From positions 31,817 through 95,816 of the forward strand of contig JANQTJ010000028.1 in NCBI GenBank assembly GCA_030731745.1: 64,000 nucleotides of DNA. Direction: 5' to 3'. This document shows positions 34,415 to 43,966 of this stretch, piece after piece; within the stretch, counting starts at the first letter, position 1, and each line of letters starts with the position of its first letter. Under the pieces are notes generated by a model. That model searched no databases and was not told the origin of the DNA. It saw nothing but the letters and a program-made list of their open reading frames with translations. The position numbers and the translations under genes were made by a program. The stretch is from Flaviramulus sp. (GTDB taxonomy: Bacteria; Bacteroidota; Bacteroidia; Flavobacteriales; Flavobacteriaceae).

Positions 34415-36920
34415 AATAAAAAAGATATACATTTTTTTTACTTTATTATTTTTTGTTTTTTTTAGTTTTTATGCCCAAAATACTAATAAACAAGAATCAC
34501 TTTATAATATTATAAACTTATTACAACATCGCTTTAACATTCAGTTTAATTATGCTGAGGACACCATTGAGGATTTTTTTTTAATACCTCCCTCTAACAA
34601 CTTGTTATTTAAAGAAACTTTAGAATATCTTGAAACTAAAACAGGGCTGTCATTTTTTGTTATGAATGAGCGTATCGTTTTAATAAAACCTAAAAAAGAT
34701 ATTGTTTTTTGTGGTTATATTAAAGATAAAATTAATTCTGAACCACTGGTAGCGGCAACTATTCAAGTATCAAATAATTCCACAATAACCGACGAAAACG
34801 GATTTTTTAAAATTCAAATTGAAAATATTTCAGATCTTATTACTATTCGCTTTTTAGGTTATAAAAACATTCTAAAAACAATTAAAGAATTTTCAAGTTT
34901 TGATTGTCTAGATATTTTTTTATCACCAAATATTCAATCGTTATCAGAAGTTATAATTTCAAATTATATAACAAGCGGAATTAGTAAGTTAAGCGATGGT
35001 TCTTTTGAGATTAATTTTTCAAATTTTGATATTTTACCGGGTTTAATTGATGATGATGTTTTGCAGTCATTACAGGCTTTTCCAGGTATACAAAGTATAA
35101 ACGAGACAGTGTCTAATATTAATATTAGGGGCGGTACCCATGATCAAAATTTAATTCTGTGGGATGGTATAAAAATGTATCAATCTGGACATTTTTTCGG
35201 TCTTATTTCTATGTATAATCCTCACATAACTCAAACAGTTTTTTTAAGAAAAAATGGTAGCGATGTTAGTTACACAGATGGTGTTTCAGGAACCATAGCT
35301 ATGCAAACTGAAAAAGATATAAATGATAGTTTTAAAGGAATAGCAGAAGTCAACTTAACCAATCTTAATGGCTTTGTTGATGTGCCGATTAATGATAAAT
35401 CATCCATTCAAATTGCAGCAAGAAAGTCAATTAGTGATTTTGTTGAAACACCAACTTATACAGCTTTTTTCGATAGAATATCTCAAAATACAGAAGTGTC
35501 AAACAATGCAATGACAATAACTAATAGTAATGAAATTTTTGATTTTCACGATACATCTTTAAGATGGATTTATGAAATTAGCGATAATGATGAGGTTAGA
35601 CTTAATTTTATTAACGTTAATAATATACTTCAGTTTAATGAAAATGCTACAATTAATAATCAACTTGAATCTCGAGAGAGTCGATTAACTCAAAATAGTA
35701 TTGCTGGTGCTTTGCATTATATCAGAAGATGGAACAGCAGATTAAATACGGAGTTAGAAGTTTATGAAACCGATTATAAACTAAAAGCAGTAAACGAAAA
35801 CCTATTGGAGTCTCAGCGCTTTTTACAAGAAAATATTGTTTCAGAAACAAGTATAAAACTTAAAACAAATTATCAACTAAATGATTCTTTTCGTTTTTTA
35901 GGTGGGTATCATTTTGTAGAGACTGAAATAACTAATTTAGATGATGTTGATTTACCACGTTTTAGAAATTTGGTATCCGAAGTATTGAGAACTCATGGGT
36001 TGTTTTCTCAGATTGATTATAAATCATTGAATAAAAAAACAAATCTAAATTTTGGTTTAAGATATAATTATATTGAAAAATTTAGAAAGTCTATTTGGGA
36101 ACCAAGACTCGATTTTAGTCATCAATTTCTAAATTATTTCTCATTAGAAATTTTAGGAGAATTTAAGCATCAAAATACATCTCAAGTTATTAATTTCCAA
36201 AATGATTTTTTAGGAATTGAAAAACGTAGGTGGCAGTTATCAAACAATCGAGACATTCCTGTTATTACTAGTAAGCAAATATCAACAGGAATAAACTTTA
36301 ATAAAAAGGGATGGCTAATTGATATGGATGTTTATTATAAATCTGTAAATGGAATTACTACTCAAAGCCAAGGGTTTCAAAATCAGTATGAATTTGTAAA
36401 AAGTAAAGGGGAGTACGATGTTGGAGGTTTAGATTTTTTAGTAAGTAAACAGTTTAATAAGCTTAAAACTTGGTTAAGTTATTCTTATATGGATAATCGC
36501 TATTATTTTTCTGAATTAGAATCAGATTATTTTCCAAGTAATTTTAATATAACCCAAACTTTTACTTTGGGATCTGCTCTTAAACTTAATAATTTTAAAT
36601 TTTCAGCAGGATTAAACTGGCATACTGGTAAGCCTACTACGCTTCCAGTTATGGGTAACGAGATTATAAATAATGAAGTTAATTTTGCTAAAACTAATGC
36701 TTTAAATCTTCATGATTACATGCGCTTAGATGTTTCTGCGATATATAATTTTAAATTTGGAAGTCATACTAAAGCGAATCTGGGTGTTTCGGTCTGGAAT
36801 CTTTTAGATAGAGAAAACCAAATAAATAATTTTTATCGTGTTAATAATGGCGATGTTACTGAAACTATTCAAAGTTCACTTGGCATTACACCAAATGCGG
36901 TTTTTAGAGTTTATTTTTAA
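34404..36920 (+). CDS. TonB-dependent receptor with STN signalling domain
   Basis: An 838-residue outer-membrane receptor. Order: signal peptide, an STN-type N-terminal domain (YNIINLLQHRFNIQFNYAEDTIEDF), a carboxypeptidase-like regulatory domain (CGYIKDKINSEPLVAATIQVSNN), a plug (DDDVLQSLQAFPGIQSINETVSNINIRGG) and a beta-barrel ending in FRVYF. The STN domain fits direct signalling to the FecR protein upstream. No SusD partner follows, so it is not a typical glycan SusCD unit. Ligand unknown. Confidence 0.92.
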   Translation: MENRIKKIYIFFTLLFFVFFSFYAQNTNKQESLYNIINLLQHRFNIQFNYAEDTIEDFFLIPPSNNLLFKETLEYLETKTGLSFFVMNERIVLIKPKKDIVFCGYIKDKINSEPLVAATIQVSNNSTITDENGFFKIQIENISDLITIRFLGYKNILKTIKEFSSFDCLDIFLSPNIQSLSEVIISNYITSGISKLSDGSFEINFSNFDILPGLIDDDVLQSLQAFPGIQSINETVSNINIRGGTHDQNLILWDGIKMYQSGHFFGLISMYNPHITQTVFLRKNGSDVSYTDGVSGTIAMQTEKDINDSFKGIAEVNLTNLNGFVDVPINDKSSIQIAARKSISDFVETPTYTAFFDRISQNTEVSNNAMTITNSNEIFDFHDTSLRWIYEISDNDEVRLNFINVNNILQFNENATINNQLESRESRLTQNSIAGALHYIRRWNSRLNTELEVYETDYKLKAVNENLLESQRFLQENIVSETSIKLKTNYQLNDSFRFLGGYHFVETEITNLDDVDLPRFRNLVSEVLRTHGLFSQIDYKSLNKKTNLNFGLRYNYIEKFRKSIWEPRLDFSHQFLNYFSLEILGEFKHQNTSQVINFQNDFLGIEKRRWQLSNNRDIPVITSKQISTGINFNKKGWLIDMDVYYKSVNGITTQSQGFQNQYEFVKSKGEYDVGGLDFLVSKQFNKLKTWLSYSYMDNRYYFSELESDYFPSNFNITQTFTLGSALKLNNFKFSAGLNWHTGKPTTLPVMGNEIINNEVNFAKTNALNLHDYMRLDVSAIYNFKFGSHTKANLGVSVWNLLDRENQINNFYRVNNGDVTETIQSSLGITPNAVFRVYF

Positions 36921-36929
36921 TAAAAAAAA

Positions 36930-37466
36930 CTAAAGTTCAATTTTAGCATTTTGTGTTTTAATTAGTTCTATATGTTCTTCAATTTTAAATTCTGAAGGTT
37001 TAAAACGATTCGATCTATGTTTAGATTGTTCTTGTCTGGTTATACTTCGTGCAAACCTTCTAACACTTTGTACAGAGTCTAAAATTATACCTGGTACAAG
37101 AACATTTTTACCGTTTTCATCCTTTGCAACCATAGTGAAATAAGACGAATTGCAGTGCTTCTTTTCACCTGTTTGTATATTTTCAGATTCTACACGTACA
37201 CCAACTACCATAGAGGTTCTTCCGGTATAATTAATTGATGCTTTCAGGGTTACTAATTCTCCTACATCAATTGGATTTAAAAAATCTACCTTATTTACAG
37301 AAGCAGTAACACAATAATTTCTGGAATGTTTTGAGGCACATGCAAAAGCAATTTGATCCATTAAATTTAAAATATAACCACCATGAATTTTACCACTAAA
37401 GTTTGAATGAGATGGCAGCATAAGTTCTGAAATAGTGATTTGTGAATCTTTAATTTGCTTAAACAT
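36930..37466 (-). CDS. Acyl-CoA thioesterase (hotdog fold)
   Basis: A 178-residue thioesterase. Family landmarks: NFSGKIHGGYILNLMDQIAFACASKHS, VDFLNPIDVGELVTLKASINYTGRTSMVVGVRVESEN, and HCNSSYFTMVA. It hydrolyses acyl-CoA esters in the cytoplasm. It lies 11 bases downstream of rmuC in the same direction. Confidence 0.9.
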   Translation of the reverse strand: MFKQIKDSQITISELMLPSHSNFSGKIHGGYILNLMDQIAFACASKHSRNYCVTASVNKVDFLNPIDVGELVTLKASINYTGRTSMVVGVRVESENIQTGEKKHCNSSYFTMVAKDENGKNVLVPGIILDSVQSVRRFARSITRQEQSKHRSNRFKPSEFKIEEHIELIKTQNAKIEL

Positions 37467-37477
37467 ATATTTAAATT

Positions 37478-38668
37478 TTATTCGTCTTCGTTTGCACGTT
37501 TAATGATGGCTTCTGGTAATGATTTTTTAGCTTTTGCACCCATCTTTTTAAGTTTTTCAACACTTGTAATTAGGTTTCCTTTACCCTCAACCAATTTATT
37601 CATAGCTGCAGAATAGTCGCTTTTTGCAGCATCAATCTTTTTACCAACACCAGTTAAATCTTGAACTAAGCCTTCAAACTTATCGTATAATGCTCCAGCT
37701 TGTCTTGCAATTTCAATCGCGTTTTGTTGCTGTTTTTCGTTGTTCCACATACTATCAATAGTACGTAATGTAGCTAGAAGGGTAGAGGGTGTTACTATTA
37801 CAATATTCTTTTCAAAGGCTTTGTTGTAAATACTATTATCTTCATTAACTACTATTGCAAAAGCTGGCTCGATTGGGATAAACATGAGCACAAAATCTGG
37901 TGATTCGATATCATATAAATCTTGGTAATTTTTTTCTGAAAGTTGATCGACATGTTTCCTAATAGAATTTACATGAGCTTTTAAAAATTGCGGTTTATCA
38001 TCATCTTCAGCATTTACCAAACGCTCATAATCTGTTAAAGAAACTTTACTATCAATGATCATTTTCTTACCATCGGGTAAATGCAAAACTACATCAGGTA
38101 AAACTCTAGAGCCATTTTCTAAAGTAAAACTTTGTTGTACAAAATATTCTCTATCTTTTTCTAAACCAGATTTTTCAAGTACACGTTCTAAAACCAACTC
38201 ACCCCAGTTACCTTGCATTTTACTATCACCTTTTAATGCGCGAGTTAGGTTTGTGGCCTCTTTTGTCATTTGCTGATTTAAGTCTTTTAAACCCAGTAAT
38301 TGCTCTTTCAGAGCCGAATGCATACTAATACTTTCCTTTTGAGTTAAATCTACTTTTTCCTCGAAGATTTTAATTTTTTCTTGAAGTGGATTTAAAATAT
38401 TTTTGATGTTTTCTTTATTCTGAAGTGTGAATTTTTCCGATTTTTCATCCAGTATTTTAGTTGCTAGTAATTCAAAATCTTTTCGCAATTGTTCTTGACG
38501 TATTTCAAGTTCAGCATCGCGTTTTAAATTTAATTGTTGCAAGTTTTCGTATTCGGCATTTTTTCTTGCTAATTCAGAATTCAAAAAATCTTTTTCTCTT
38601 CTAATTTCCTCGCGTTCACTTTCAATTTTATTCAAATTTTGTTTTAACTCTTCAATAGTTAAACCCAT
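37478..38668 (-). CDS. rmuC: RmuC-like DNA recombination protein, N-terminal anchor cut off
   Basis: A 396-residue protein: a long coiled coil (residues 1-110, heavy in E/K/R), then the RmuC domain (MQGNWGELVLERVLEKSGLEKDREYF, GSRVLPDVVLHLPDGKKMIIDSKVSL, PDFVLMFIPIEPAFAIV, VIVTPSTLLATLRTI). RmuC limits inversions at short repeats and has a nuclease-like fold. Most homologues begin with a membrane anchor; here that segment lies upstream in the same frame but is separated by TAA at 38711-38713. The present gene would therefore make a soluble protein. Confidence 0.9.
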   Translation of the reverse strand: MGLTIEELKQNLNKIESEREEIRREKDFLNSELARKNAEYENLQQLNLKRDAELEIRQEQLRKDFELLATKILDEKSEKFTLQNKENIKNILNPLQEKIKIFEEKVDLTQKESISMHSALKEQLLGLKDLNQQMTKEATNLTRALKGDSKMQGNWGELVLERVLEKSGLEKDREYFVQQSFTLENGSRVLPDVVLHLPDGKKMIIDSKVSLTDYERLVNAEDDDKPQFLKAHVNSIRKHVDQLSEKNYQDLYDIESPDFVLMFIPIEPAFAIVVNEDNSIYNKAFEKNIVIVTPSTLLATLRTIDSMWNNEKQQQNAIEIARQAGALYDKFEGLVQDLTGVGKKIDAAKSDYSAAMNKLVEGKGNLITSVEKLKKMGAKAKKSLPEAIIKRANEDE

Positions 38669-38710
38669 TTGATTTTGACGTTCTTCAAGTGTGCTTCTTT
38701 CGCTTTTGCT

Positions 38711-38797
38711 TTAGAGTTTTGAGAAATAAGTGACTAAAAAGAAACGTGTTAATGCAAAAATAATAATGGCGATTATAAGAATTATGGTGTCGTTCAT
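38711..38797 (-). other. Detached membrane-anchor segment of rmuC
   Basis: ATG at 38797 opens a frame of 28 codons, MNDTIILIIAIIIFALTRFF then a short basic end, ending with TAA at 38711-38713. After the stop, 14 further codons (SKSERSTLEERQNQ) run in the same frame into the ATG used by rmuC. A single base change (for example CAA, AAA or GAA to TAA) explains the split. It is either a nonsense mutation, a sequencing error, or a separately made small membrane peptide. Confidence 0.7.
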
Positions 38798-38846
38798 TTA
38801 AATGGAACTAAAAAATTTTTAGCTATAAAATTACATTTTATAAAAT

Positions 38847-38874
38847 AAAAAAAACGCCAAAAAAGCGTTTTTTT
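38847..38874 (-). terminator. Terminator of the DUF6580 gene
   Basis: Stem AAAAACGC / GCGTTTTT with T run, 23 bases after the stop of the gene at 38897. Confidence 0.75.
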
Positions 38875-38896
38875 AAGAATTATTATTTTTTAAATT

Positions 38897-39391
38897 CTAG
38901 GCTGTTTGTAAATATTTTTTTGCAACAAACTCGAAGCTAAAATACATAACTGCTGTAAAAAATAAATCTCCAATTACCGAATTTCTAAAAAACGGAATAG
39001 CTAATGTGTAACATTCTACTAAACCACCAATAGTTTTAGGATATCCAATTAACCAATCACCAAAATTTGTAATTACAAAAAAGCTTAAACTTGATATCAA
39101 AACACTTGAAATGCCTATTTTTTTTGATTTTATTCCAATAAAACTTATTAAAATAAATGCTAGATAAACAAAAATTGAAATAGCAGAAAAGCCTAAAAAC
39201 AAATCGGATATAAACATAGCTATTAATGGCACCAGAAAGGCATATTTTTTATTTGTAAAATAAACACCAGAAAAAAGAGCCATGGCTGTAATTGGTGTAA
39301 CGTTTGGTAAATGTGGAAACAAACGTATAATAGCAGCTATTAAAACGAATGAAATTATAACGAGTTGTTTTTTACTTAGTAAAGAAGTCAT
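38897..39391 (-). CDS. DUF6580 membrane protein, possibly linked to cobalamin uptake
   Basis: A 164-residue protein with about five hydrophobic segments, starting MTSLLSKKQLVIISFVLIAA and with the RLFPHLPNVTPITAMALFSGVYF block typical of DUF6580. I choose the ATG at 39391; the longer frame from 39481 has an atypical extra hydrophobic leader. It is divergent to a riboswitch-controlled BtuB-like receptor, and its size and topology recall S-components of ECF vitamin transporters, so a role in B12 uptake is a reasonable guess, not a demonstrated one. Confidence 0.7.
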   Translation of the reverse strand: MTSLLSKKQLVIISFVLIAAIIRLFPHLPNVTPITAMALFSGVYFTNKKYAFLVPLIAMFISDLFLGFSAISIFVYLAFILISFIGIKSKKIGISSVLISSLSFFVITNFGDWLIGYPKTIGGLVECYTLAIPFFRNSVIGDLFFTAVMYFSFEFVAKKYLQTA

Positions 39392-39499
39392 GATAATTTT
39401 TTTATACTTCAAAAATAATACTAATAGTTGATACAATAAAATAAAAATGATGTTTATATTAGCTAAGAATTTTGGTTTCATTTGATTTTAAATTAAATG

Positions 39500-39655
39500 G
39501 ATTAAAAGGGAATCTGGTGAGATTAAATTGTTTTCAAGTCCAGAACTGTTCCCGCAACTGTAAGCTATAAAGCTTCATGTTAAACTTCAAAGTCACTGAA
39601 GATTTTTCTTTGGGAAGACCAACATGAAGACGCAAGTCAGGAGACCTGCCATTTT
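39500..39655 (+). promoter_or_regulatory. Cobalamin (AdoCbl) riboswitch
   Basis: The conserved pieces appear in order: GGGAATCTGGTGAGA (P3 entry), CTGTTCCCGCAACTGTAA (junction), AGTCACTGAAG, GGGAAGACC, and the B12 box GCAAGTCAGGAGACCTGCC at 39633-39650. Downstream, AAACTTT (39671) and AAAGTTT (39685) can form a hairpin 43 bases before the receptor ATG; without a T run this suggests control of translation or a different platform. It controls the BtuB-like receptor. Confidence 0.93.
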
Positions 39656-39733
39656 CAAAAGGAATAAGTTAAACTTTCGGGATAAAAGTTTGCGTATGAT
39701 AATCCATGCGATTCTCGAGTAATGAATCTTTAA

Positions 39734-41605
39734 ATGAAAAAAAAAACACATGTTTTTGGTTTACTGTGTATTGGTATATCAATGGTTGGGTTTGCACAAA
39801 AGCAAATCGATTCTACAAAAGTGCAACAACTTGATGAAGTTGTTATTACAGATTCGCGTTTTGAATTAAAACGTGAAAATTCAGGTAAAACGGTTATTAA
39901 AATTTCTAGAAATGAAATTGAAAATAATCAAGGGAGAACTATTTCAGAGTTGATTAATTCCAAAAGTGGTATTGAGATTAATGGAAGCCGTAGTGCTGAA
40001 GGTAATAATTTAGGCTATTACGTTAGAGGAGGAAATAACAGACAAGTTTTAATACTAATTGATGGAATTCAAGTGAATGACCCCTCTTTAGTTTCTAATG
40101 ATTTTGATTTAAGATTATTTGATTTAAATACTGTTGAATCTATCGAAATAATTAAGGGTGCAGCTAGTACATTATATGGTAATGGGGCAGCTACAGCTGT
40201 TATAAATATTACCACTAAAAAAGCATCTAGCAATTCAATAGCTGGAAGTTTTTCTTCAGTTATAGGTACCAATCAACCAAAAAATGATTTAAATTATAAC
40301 GTTGCTAGTTTTACTAACAATGTATCCGTAAATGGTTCCGTAGATAAATTTAATTATGTTGTTAGTTTTGGAAATAAATTTGTTGATGGTTTATCAGCAG
40401 CAAAATCAGAAACTCCCGAAAAAGACTCATTTTCGAGGTATAATACCAATGTTAGTCTAGGATATAAGGCTTCAGATAAACTTGAAATTACTGGTTTTGC
40501 TAGTTACGATAAGTTTAAAACAGCTATTGATGGTTTTCCGCCCCCAATTTTTGCTTTTGCTGATACAGATGATGCATATATTTCGGAACAAACTCGCTTT
40601 GGAATCGCCCCAAAGTTTAATTATAACAATGGGAGTTTTCAAGTAAATGCTGCGTTTTCTAAAATAAATAGAGAAACTATATCCTCATTTTCAACTACTA
40701 ACGAAGCTCAAAGTTTTGTTTTAGATGCCTTTAATAAGTATATAATTAATGATAAATTTTATACAATAATTGGTATTAATTATGGTGAATATGAAAGTTT
40801 ATTTAATACCGATGAGTCCTTTACAAATACCGATCCGTACTTAAATGTGGTTTACGTATCAGATTTTGGTTTTAATTTGAATGCAGGTGGCCGTTTAAAT
40901 AATCATAGTACCTATGGCTCGCATTTGGTTTATAGCTTAAATCCATCGTACAATATTAAATTAAAAGAGGGGTATACTAAATTGTTTGGCTCTTATGCTA
41001 CCTCATTTATTGCGCCTAATTTGTCACAATTATTTGGGTTTTTTGGCCCAAACCCTGATTTACAACCCGAGGAAAACACGACTACGGAAGCTGGTTTAGA
41101 ATTTAATACCAAAAATGGATTGAGAGTTAATGGGGTTTATTTTAATAGAAAAGAAGAAAATACCATTATTTACACAACCAATTATGAAAATGCTACTACA
41201 GAAGCAACCGTTCATGGTTTTGAGTTTGAAGCAGAATTAAAGATTATTAAAAACTTAAATATAAGTACAAACTATACGTTTACAGAATTAAAAGGTGGGT
41301 TGCGTTTACGCCTACCAAAACATAAGGTAAATACAAGTTTGGGATATCAATGGAATGAAAAAAACTATGCTTCATTAAATTATCAATTTGTAGGAAGTAG
41401 GACAGATTTAGATTTTTCAACATTTGAAAATATTGAATTAAAAGCCTTTTCTTTAGTTGATTTTTATTTTAGTCAAAAATTAATAAATACTAAGCTGAAG
41501 CTTTTTATTAGCATCGCTAATATTTTTAATGAAGATTATTTTGAAATTTTGGGGTACACAACAAAAGGAAGAAATATTAATTTAGGATTAAATATAAATT
41601 TGTAA
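39734..41605 (+). CDS. TonB-dependent receptor for cobalamin (BtuB-like)
   Basis: A 623-residue outer-membrane receptor: signal peptide (FGLLCIGISMVGFAQ), TonB-box-like region (QQLDEVVITDSRFELK), plug (RTISELINSKSGIEING, YYVRGGNNRQVLILIDGIQVND, IEIIKGAASTLYGNGA) and a barrel ending GRNINLGLNINL. Size matches BtuB and is well below SusC types. The cobalamin riboswitch directly upstream gives the substrate with good confidence (B12 or a related corrinoid). Confidence 0.92.
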   Translation: MKKKTHVFGLLCIGISMVGFAQKQIDSTKVQQLDEVVITDSRFELKRENSGKTVIKISRNEIENNQGRTISELINSKSGIEINGSRSAEGNNLGYYVRGGNNRQVLILIDGIQVNDPSLVSNDFDLRLFDLNTVESIEIIKGAASTLYGNGAATAVINITTKKASSNSIAGSFSSVIGTNQPKNDLNYNVASFTNNVSVNGSVDKFNYVVSFGNKFVDGLSAAKSETPEKDSFSRYNTNVSLGYKASDKLEITGFASYDKFKTAIDGFPPPIFAFADTDDAYISEQTRFGIAPKFNYNNGSFQVNAAFSKINRETISSFSTTNEAQSFVLDAFNKYIINDKFYTIIGINYGEYESLFNTDESFTNTDPYLNVVYVSDFGFNLNAGGRLNNHSTYGSHLVYSLNPSYNIKLKEGYTKLFGSYATSFIAPNLSQLFGFFGPNPDLQPEENTTTEAGLEFNTKNGLRVNGVYFNRKEENTIIYTTNYENATTEATVHGFEFEAELKIIKNLNISTNYTFTELKGGLRLRLPKHKVNTSLGYQWNEKNYASLNYQFVGSRTDLDFSTFENIELKAFSLVDFYFSQKLINTKLKLFISIANIFNEDYFEILGYTTKGRNINLGLNINL

Positions 41606-41621
41606 CACAAATTTTACAACT

Positions 41622-41660
41622 AAAAAAGCCTCATACTAAATTGAATATGAGGCTTTTTTT
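41622..41660. terminator. Terminator after the BtuB-like gene
   Basis: Stem AAAAAAGCCTCATA / TATGAGGCTTTTTT with flanking A and T runs, between convergent genes; works on both strands. Confidence 0.88.
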
Positions 41661-41673
41661 ATTCATAAAAAAA

Positions 41674-43107
41674 TTAATCGATAATCATGCCGCCTTCACG
41701 AGGATTAAAATCGTTACTGTCTTTTATTAATTTTAAAGACGATTTAGCCTGAGATTTTATTAAAGATAATTTCCCAATTGAGTTTTCAATATCTGATAGT
41801 GCTAGTGCAAGCATAGGCTCGTTTATATCGCCCAAAATACCATAATTAATTGGCCTTTCTTCATAATCAAAACCTAGAGATGGTACTAAACCTGAACCAG
41901 GTACAGCTTCATTATTTTTATTTACCCCATTAGCTATAAGTGGTTGCATAGCATAAGTGTGATTGGGATTTACATCCTCTCTGTTAAAATTTGGTGAATC
42001 ATAAAGCGTTCTTGATGCTTGTGTTTTTCCAGTTGTATTAGAGCCTATTTGAATAACTTGAATGTAAGAAGATAATCCATTAATTAAACCCTCACTGGCA
42101 GAAGCACTTCTGCTTGTGGTTAGTACGTATAGTTTATTAAGATTTAGACTATTAATTGGATTGCCATTTTCTAATTGTGTTTGAAAATTATAATCAGTAT
42201 TCTGTGATTCAAAATTTTCATTATAGATCAGTTTTGTAAAAACTTCACCTGGAAATTGCCCTGTAATCATGCTAGCTAAGTAGGTTTCAATACTCACACG
42301 TCCACCGGGATTGTAGCGTAAATCTAAAACCAAATGTTGTACATTATTATTGTTAAAATTTGCAAAAACATTATTTAATTCAATTTCTGAGCCTGCTGTA
42401 AAGCCGTTGTACATTATATAGCCAACATTTTGACCACCAACATTATAAATATCTGATAAGTAAACAGGGTTTTCTGTATATACTGCTTTAGTAAGGGTTA
42501 TGTTTTCTGTGGTGGGTTCGATAAAATCATCTTCTGTTTCTGGTGTACCATTATCGTTAAAAACACCTAAATTCAGCGTGTAAGAATCTTGACTCAAAAG
42601 CTGAGAAAAATTAGTTTCATTTAAAGCAGTACCATTTATACCATAAAAAACATCACCACGCTCAATTCCATTTGATGATGCGCTAGTGTTTGGAAGTACT
42701 AATCTCACTACACCAATAACATCTGTAGTGCTGTTTGGAGCAAAAAACAAACTAAACTCCATCCCGTTTACTGTTGCCGTTCCTTGGAATTGTTGCTCTA
42801 AAGCAATATAATCATCCACTATCCAACTAAATCTATCAACGGTTTCTCTTTGGAAAATTAAGCTTTCAAATAAATCTTCTGGCTCAGTAAAAGAGTTTAA
42901 ATAATCTGCATATTCTTGATTTGTAGTAAATCTATCATTGGCTAGATTTGATATATCTGATTTATATAAGTAGAAGATATTCATTCCTTTCCATACAAAA
43001 TCATTTATTTCGCTGGCAAATATTTGAGTATCATCATCATCTTCGAAACAGCTTATGGATATGAAAGAAAAAATAAGCAGAAGTAAAAGTACTTTTAAAT
43101 TTTTCAT
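41674..43107 (-). CDS. S41-family C-terminal processing peptidase, lipoprotein
   Basis: A 477-residue lipoprotein (ISISCFEDDDD). A PDZ-like part (ASSNGIERGDVFYGINGTALNETNFSQLL) precedes the S41 catalytic domain: LVLDLRYNPGG and TTSRSASASEGLINGL with the nucleophile Ser, and a Lys in TTGKTQASR. It cleaves unfolded or tagged proteins in the periplasm. It is divergent to the sigma operon at 43457. Confidence 0.9.
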   Translation of the reverse strand: MKNLKVLLLLLIFSFISISCFEDDDDTQIFASEINDFVWKGMNIFYLYKSDISNLANDRFTTNQEYADYLNSFTEPEDLFESLIFQRETVDRFSWIVDDYIALEQQFQGTATVNGMEFSLFFAPNSTTDVIGVVRLVLPNTSASSNGIERGDVFYGINGTALNETNFSQLLSQDSYTLNLGVFNDNGTPETEDDFIEPTTENITLTKAVYTENPVYLSDIYNVGGQNVGYIMYNGFTAGSEIELNNVFANFNNNNVQHLVLDLRYNPGGRVSIETYLASMITGQFPGEVFTKLIYNENFESQNTDYNFQTQLENGNPINSLNLNKLYVLTTSRSASASEGLINGLSSYIQVIQIGSNTTGKTQASRTLYDSPNFNREDVNPNHTYAMQPLIANGVNKNNEAVPGSGLVPSLGFDYEERPINYGILGDINEPMLALALSDIENSIGKLSLIKSQAKSSLKLIKDSNDFNPREGGMIID

Positions 43108-43270
43108 GGCAATTCTTTTTATTCTAAGTAGTCTATAAAACCCTAAATTTACTTACATTATTGTGTAATAAAAAATAATTAATTGAAATTGTTTATTCTA
43201 GAAATGAGTCAATAAACTTTGGGTTATTAAAAAGGCTTCTATTTTATAAATTGCATGATGTTGATAGCTT

Positions 43271-43355
43271 GCGTAAGGGATTGAACGGTTTGTTTGAGCT
43301 CGCCGACCTAGGAGGAAGCGAGTAGTGAAAGCCCAACCCGATAGGGTTATGCTCT
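43271..43355 (+). repeat. Dispersed intergenic repeat, copy 1
   Basis: GCGTAAGGGATTGAACGG, a variable centre, AGCGAGTAGTGAAAGCCC and a small hairpin AACCCGATAGGGTT. It shares the edges with copies at 57166 and 63822. The 349-base gap 43108-43456 holds this element, an AT-rich stretch next to the S41 gene, and the AT-rich leader of the sigma gene. Confidence 0.55.
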
Positions 43356-43456
43356 AAAAATTATTTTTTTTTATTGGTGATGTAACAAAATAAATAGGTT
43401 GTCGTCGTAATAACAAATAGCCTTAATAAAGCTATTTTAACTAAACCAAACCAAAA

Positions 43457-43966
43457 ATGACTCAAGCGGAGTTTTTAAATATTGTAATGCCTTTTAAAGA
43501 TAAAGTGTTTCGTTTAGCGAAACGATTACTGGTATCTACGGAAGAAGCTGAAGATGCTACGCAGGAGGTGCTTATGAAATTGTGGCATAATAAAAAGAAG
43601 ATACAAGAGTATAAAAATGTAGAGGCTTTTTCGATGACTATGACAAAGAATTTTTGTTTTGATAAATTAAAATCTAAACAAGCACAAAATTTAAAAATTG
43701 TACATAGTAATTATGAAGATGGAAATACACCTTTGCAAAAACAAATTGAGTTAAACGATAGTGTAAATTGGGTTGCAAAAATAATTGAAGCATTACCTGA
43801 ACAACAAAAAATGATAATTCAGCTTAGAGATATTGAAGCATACGATTTAGATGAGATAGCCCAGATGTTAGATATGAATAATACAGCAGTACGTGTAAAC
43901 TTATCGAGAGCTAGAAAAACAATAAGAGAAAAATTAACTAATACACATAATTATGGTATTAAATAA
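43457..43966 (+). CDS. ECF-type RNA polymerase sigma factor
   Basis: A 169-residue sigma factor: region 2 (VFRLAKRLLVSTEEAEDATQEVLMKLWHNKKKI, VEAFSMTMTKNFCFDKLKS) and region 4 (LPEQQKMIIQLRDIEAYDLDEIAQMLDMNNTAVRVNLSRARKTIREKL). First gene of a four-gene operon with an anti-sigma-like protein and two DUF4252 proteins. It overlaps the next gene by 14 bases. Confidence 0.92.
   Translation: MTQAEFLNIVMPFKDKVFRLAKRLLVSTEEAEDATQEVLMKLWHNKKKIQEYKNVEAFSMTMTKNFCFDKLKSKQAQNLKIVHSNYEDGNTPLQKQIELNDSVNWVAKIIEALPEQQKMIIQLRDIEAYDLDEIAQMLDMNNTAVRVNLSRARKTIREKLTNTHNYGIK

Noticed and set aside
34404-36920. SusC/SusD glycan uptake pair
   Set aside because: The receptor has an STN domain and FecR, but no SusD follows; the next gene is a convergent thioesterase.
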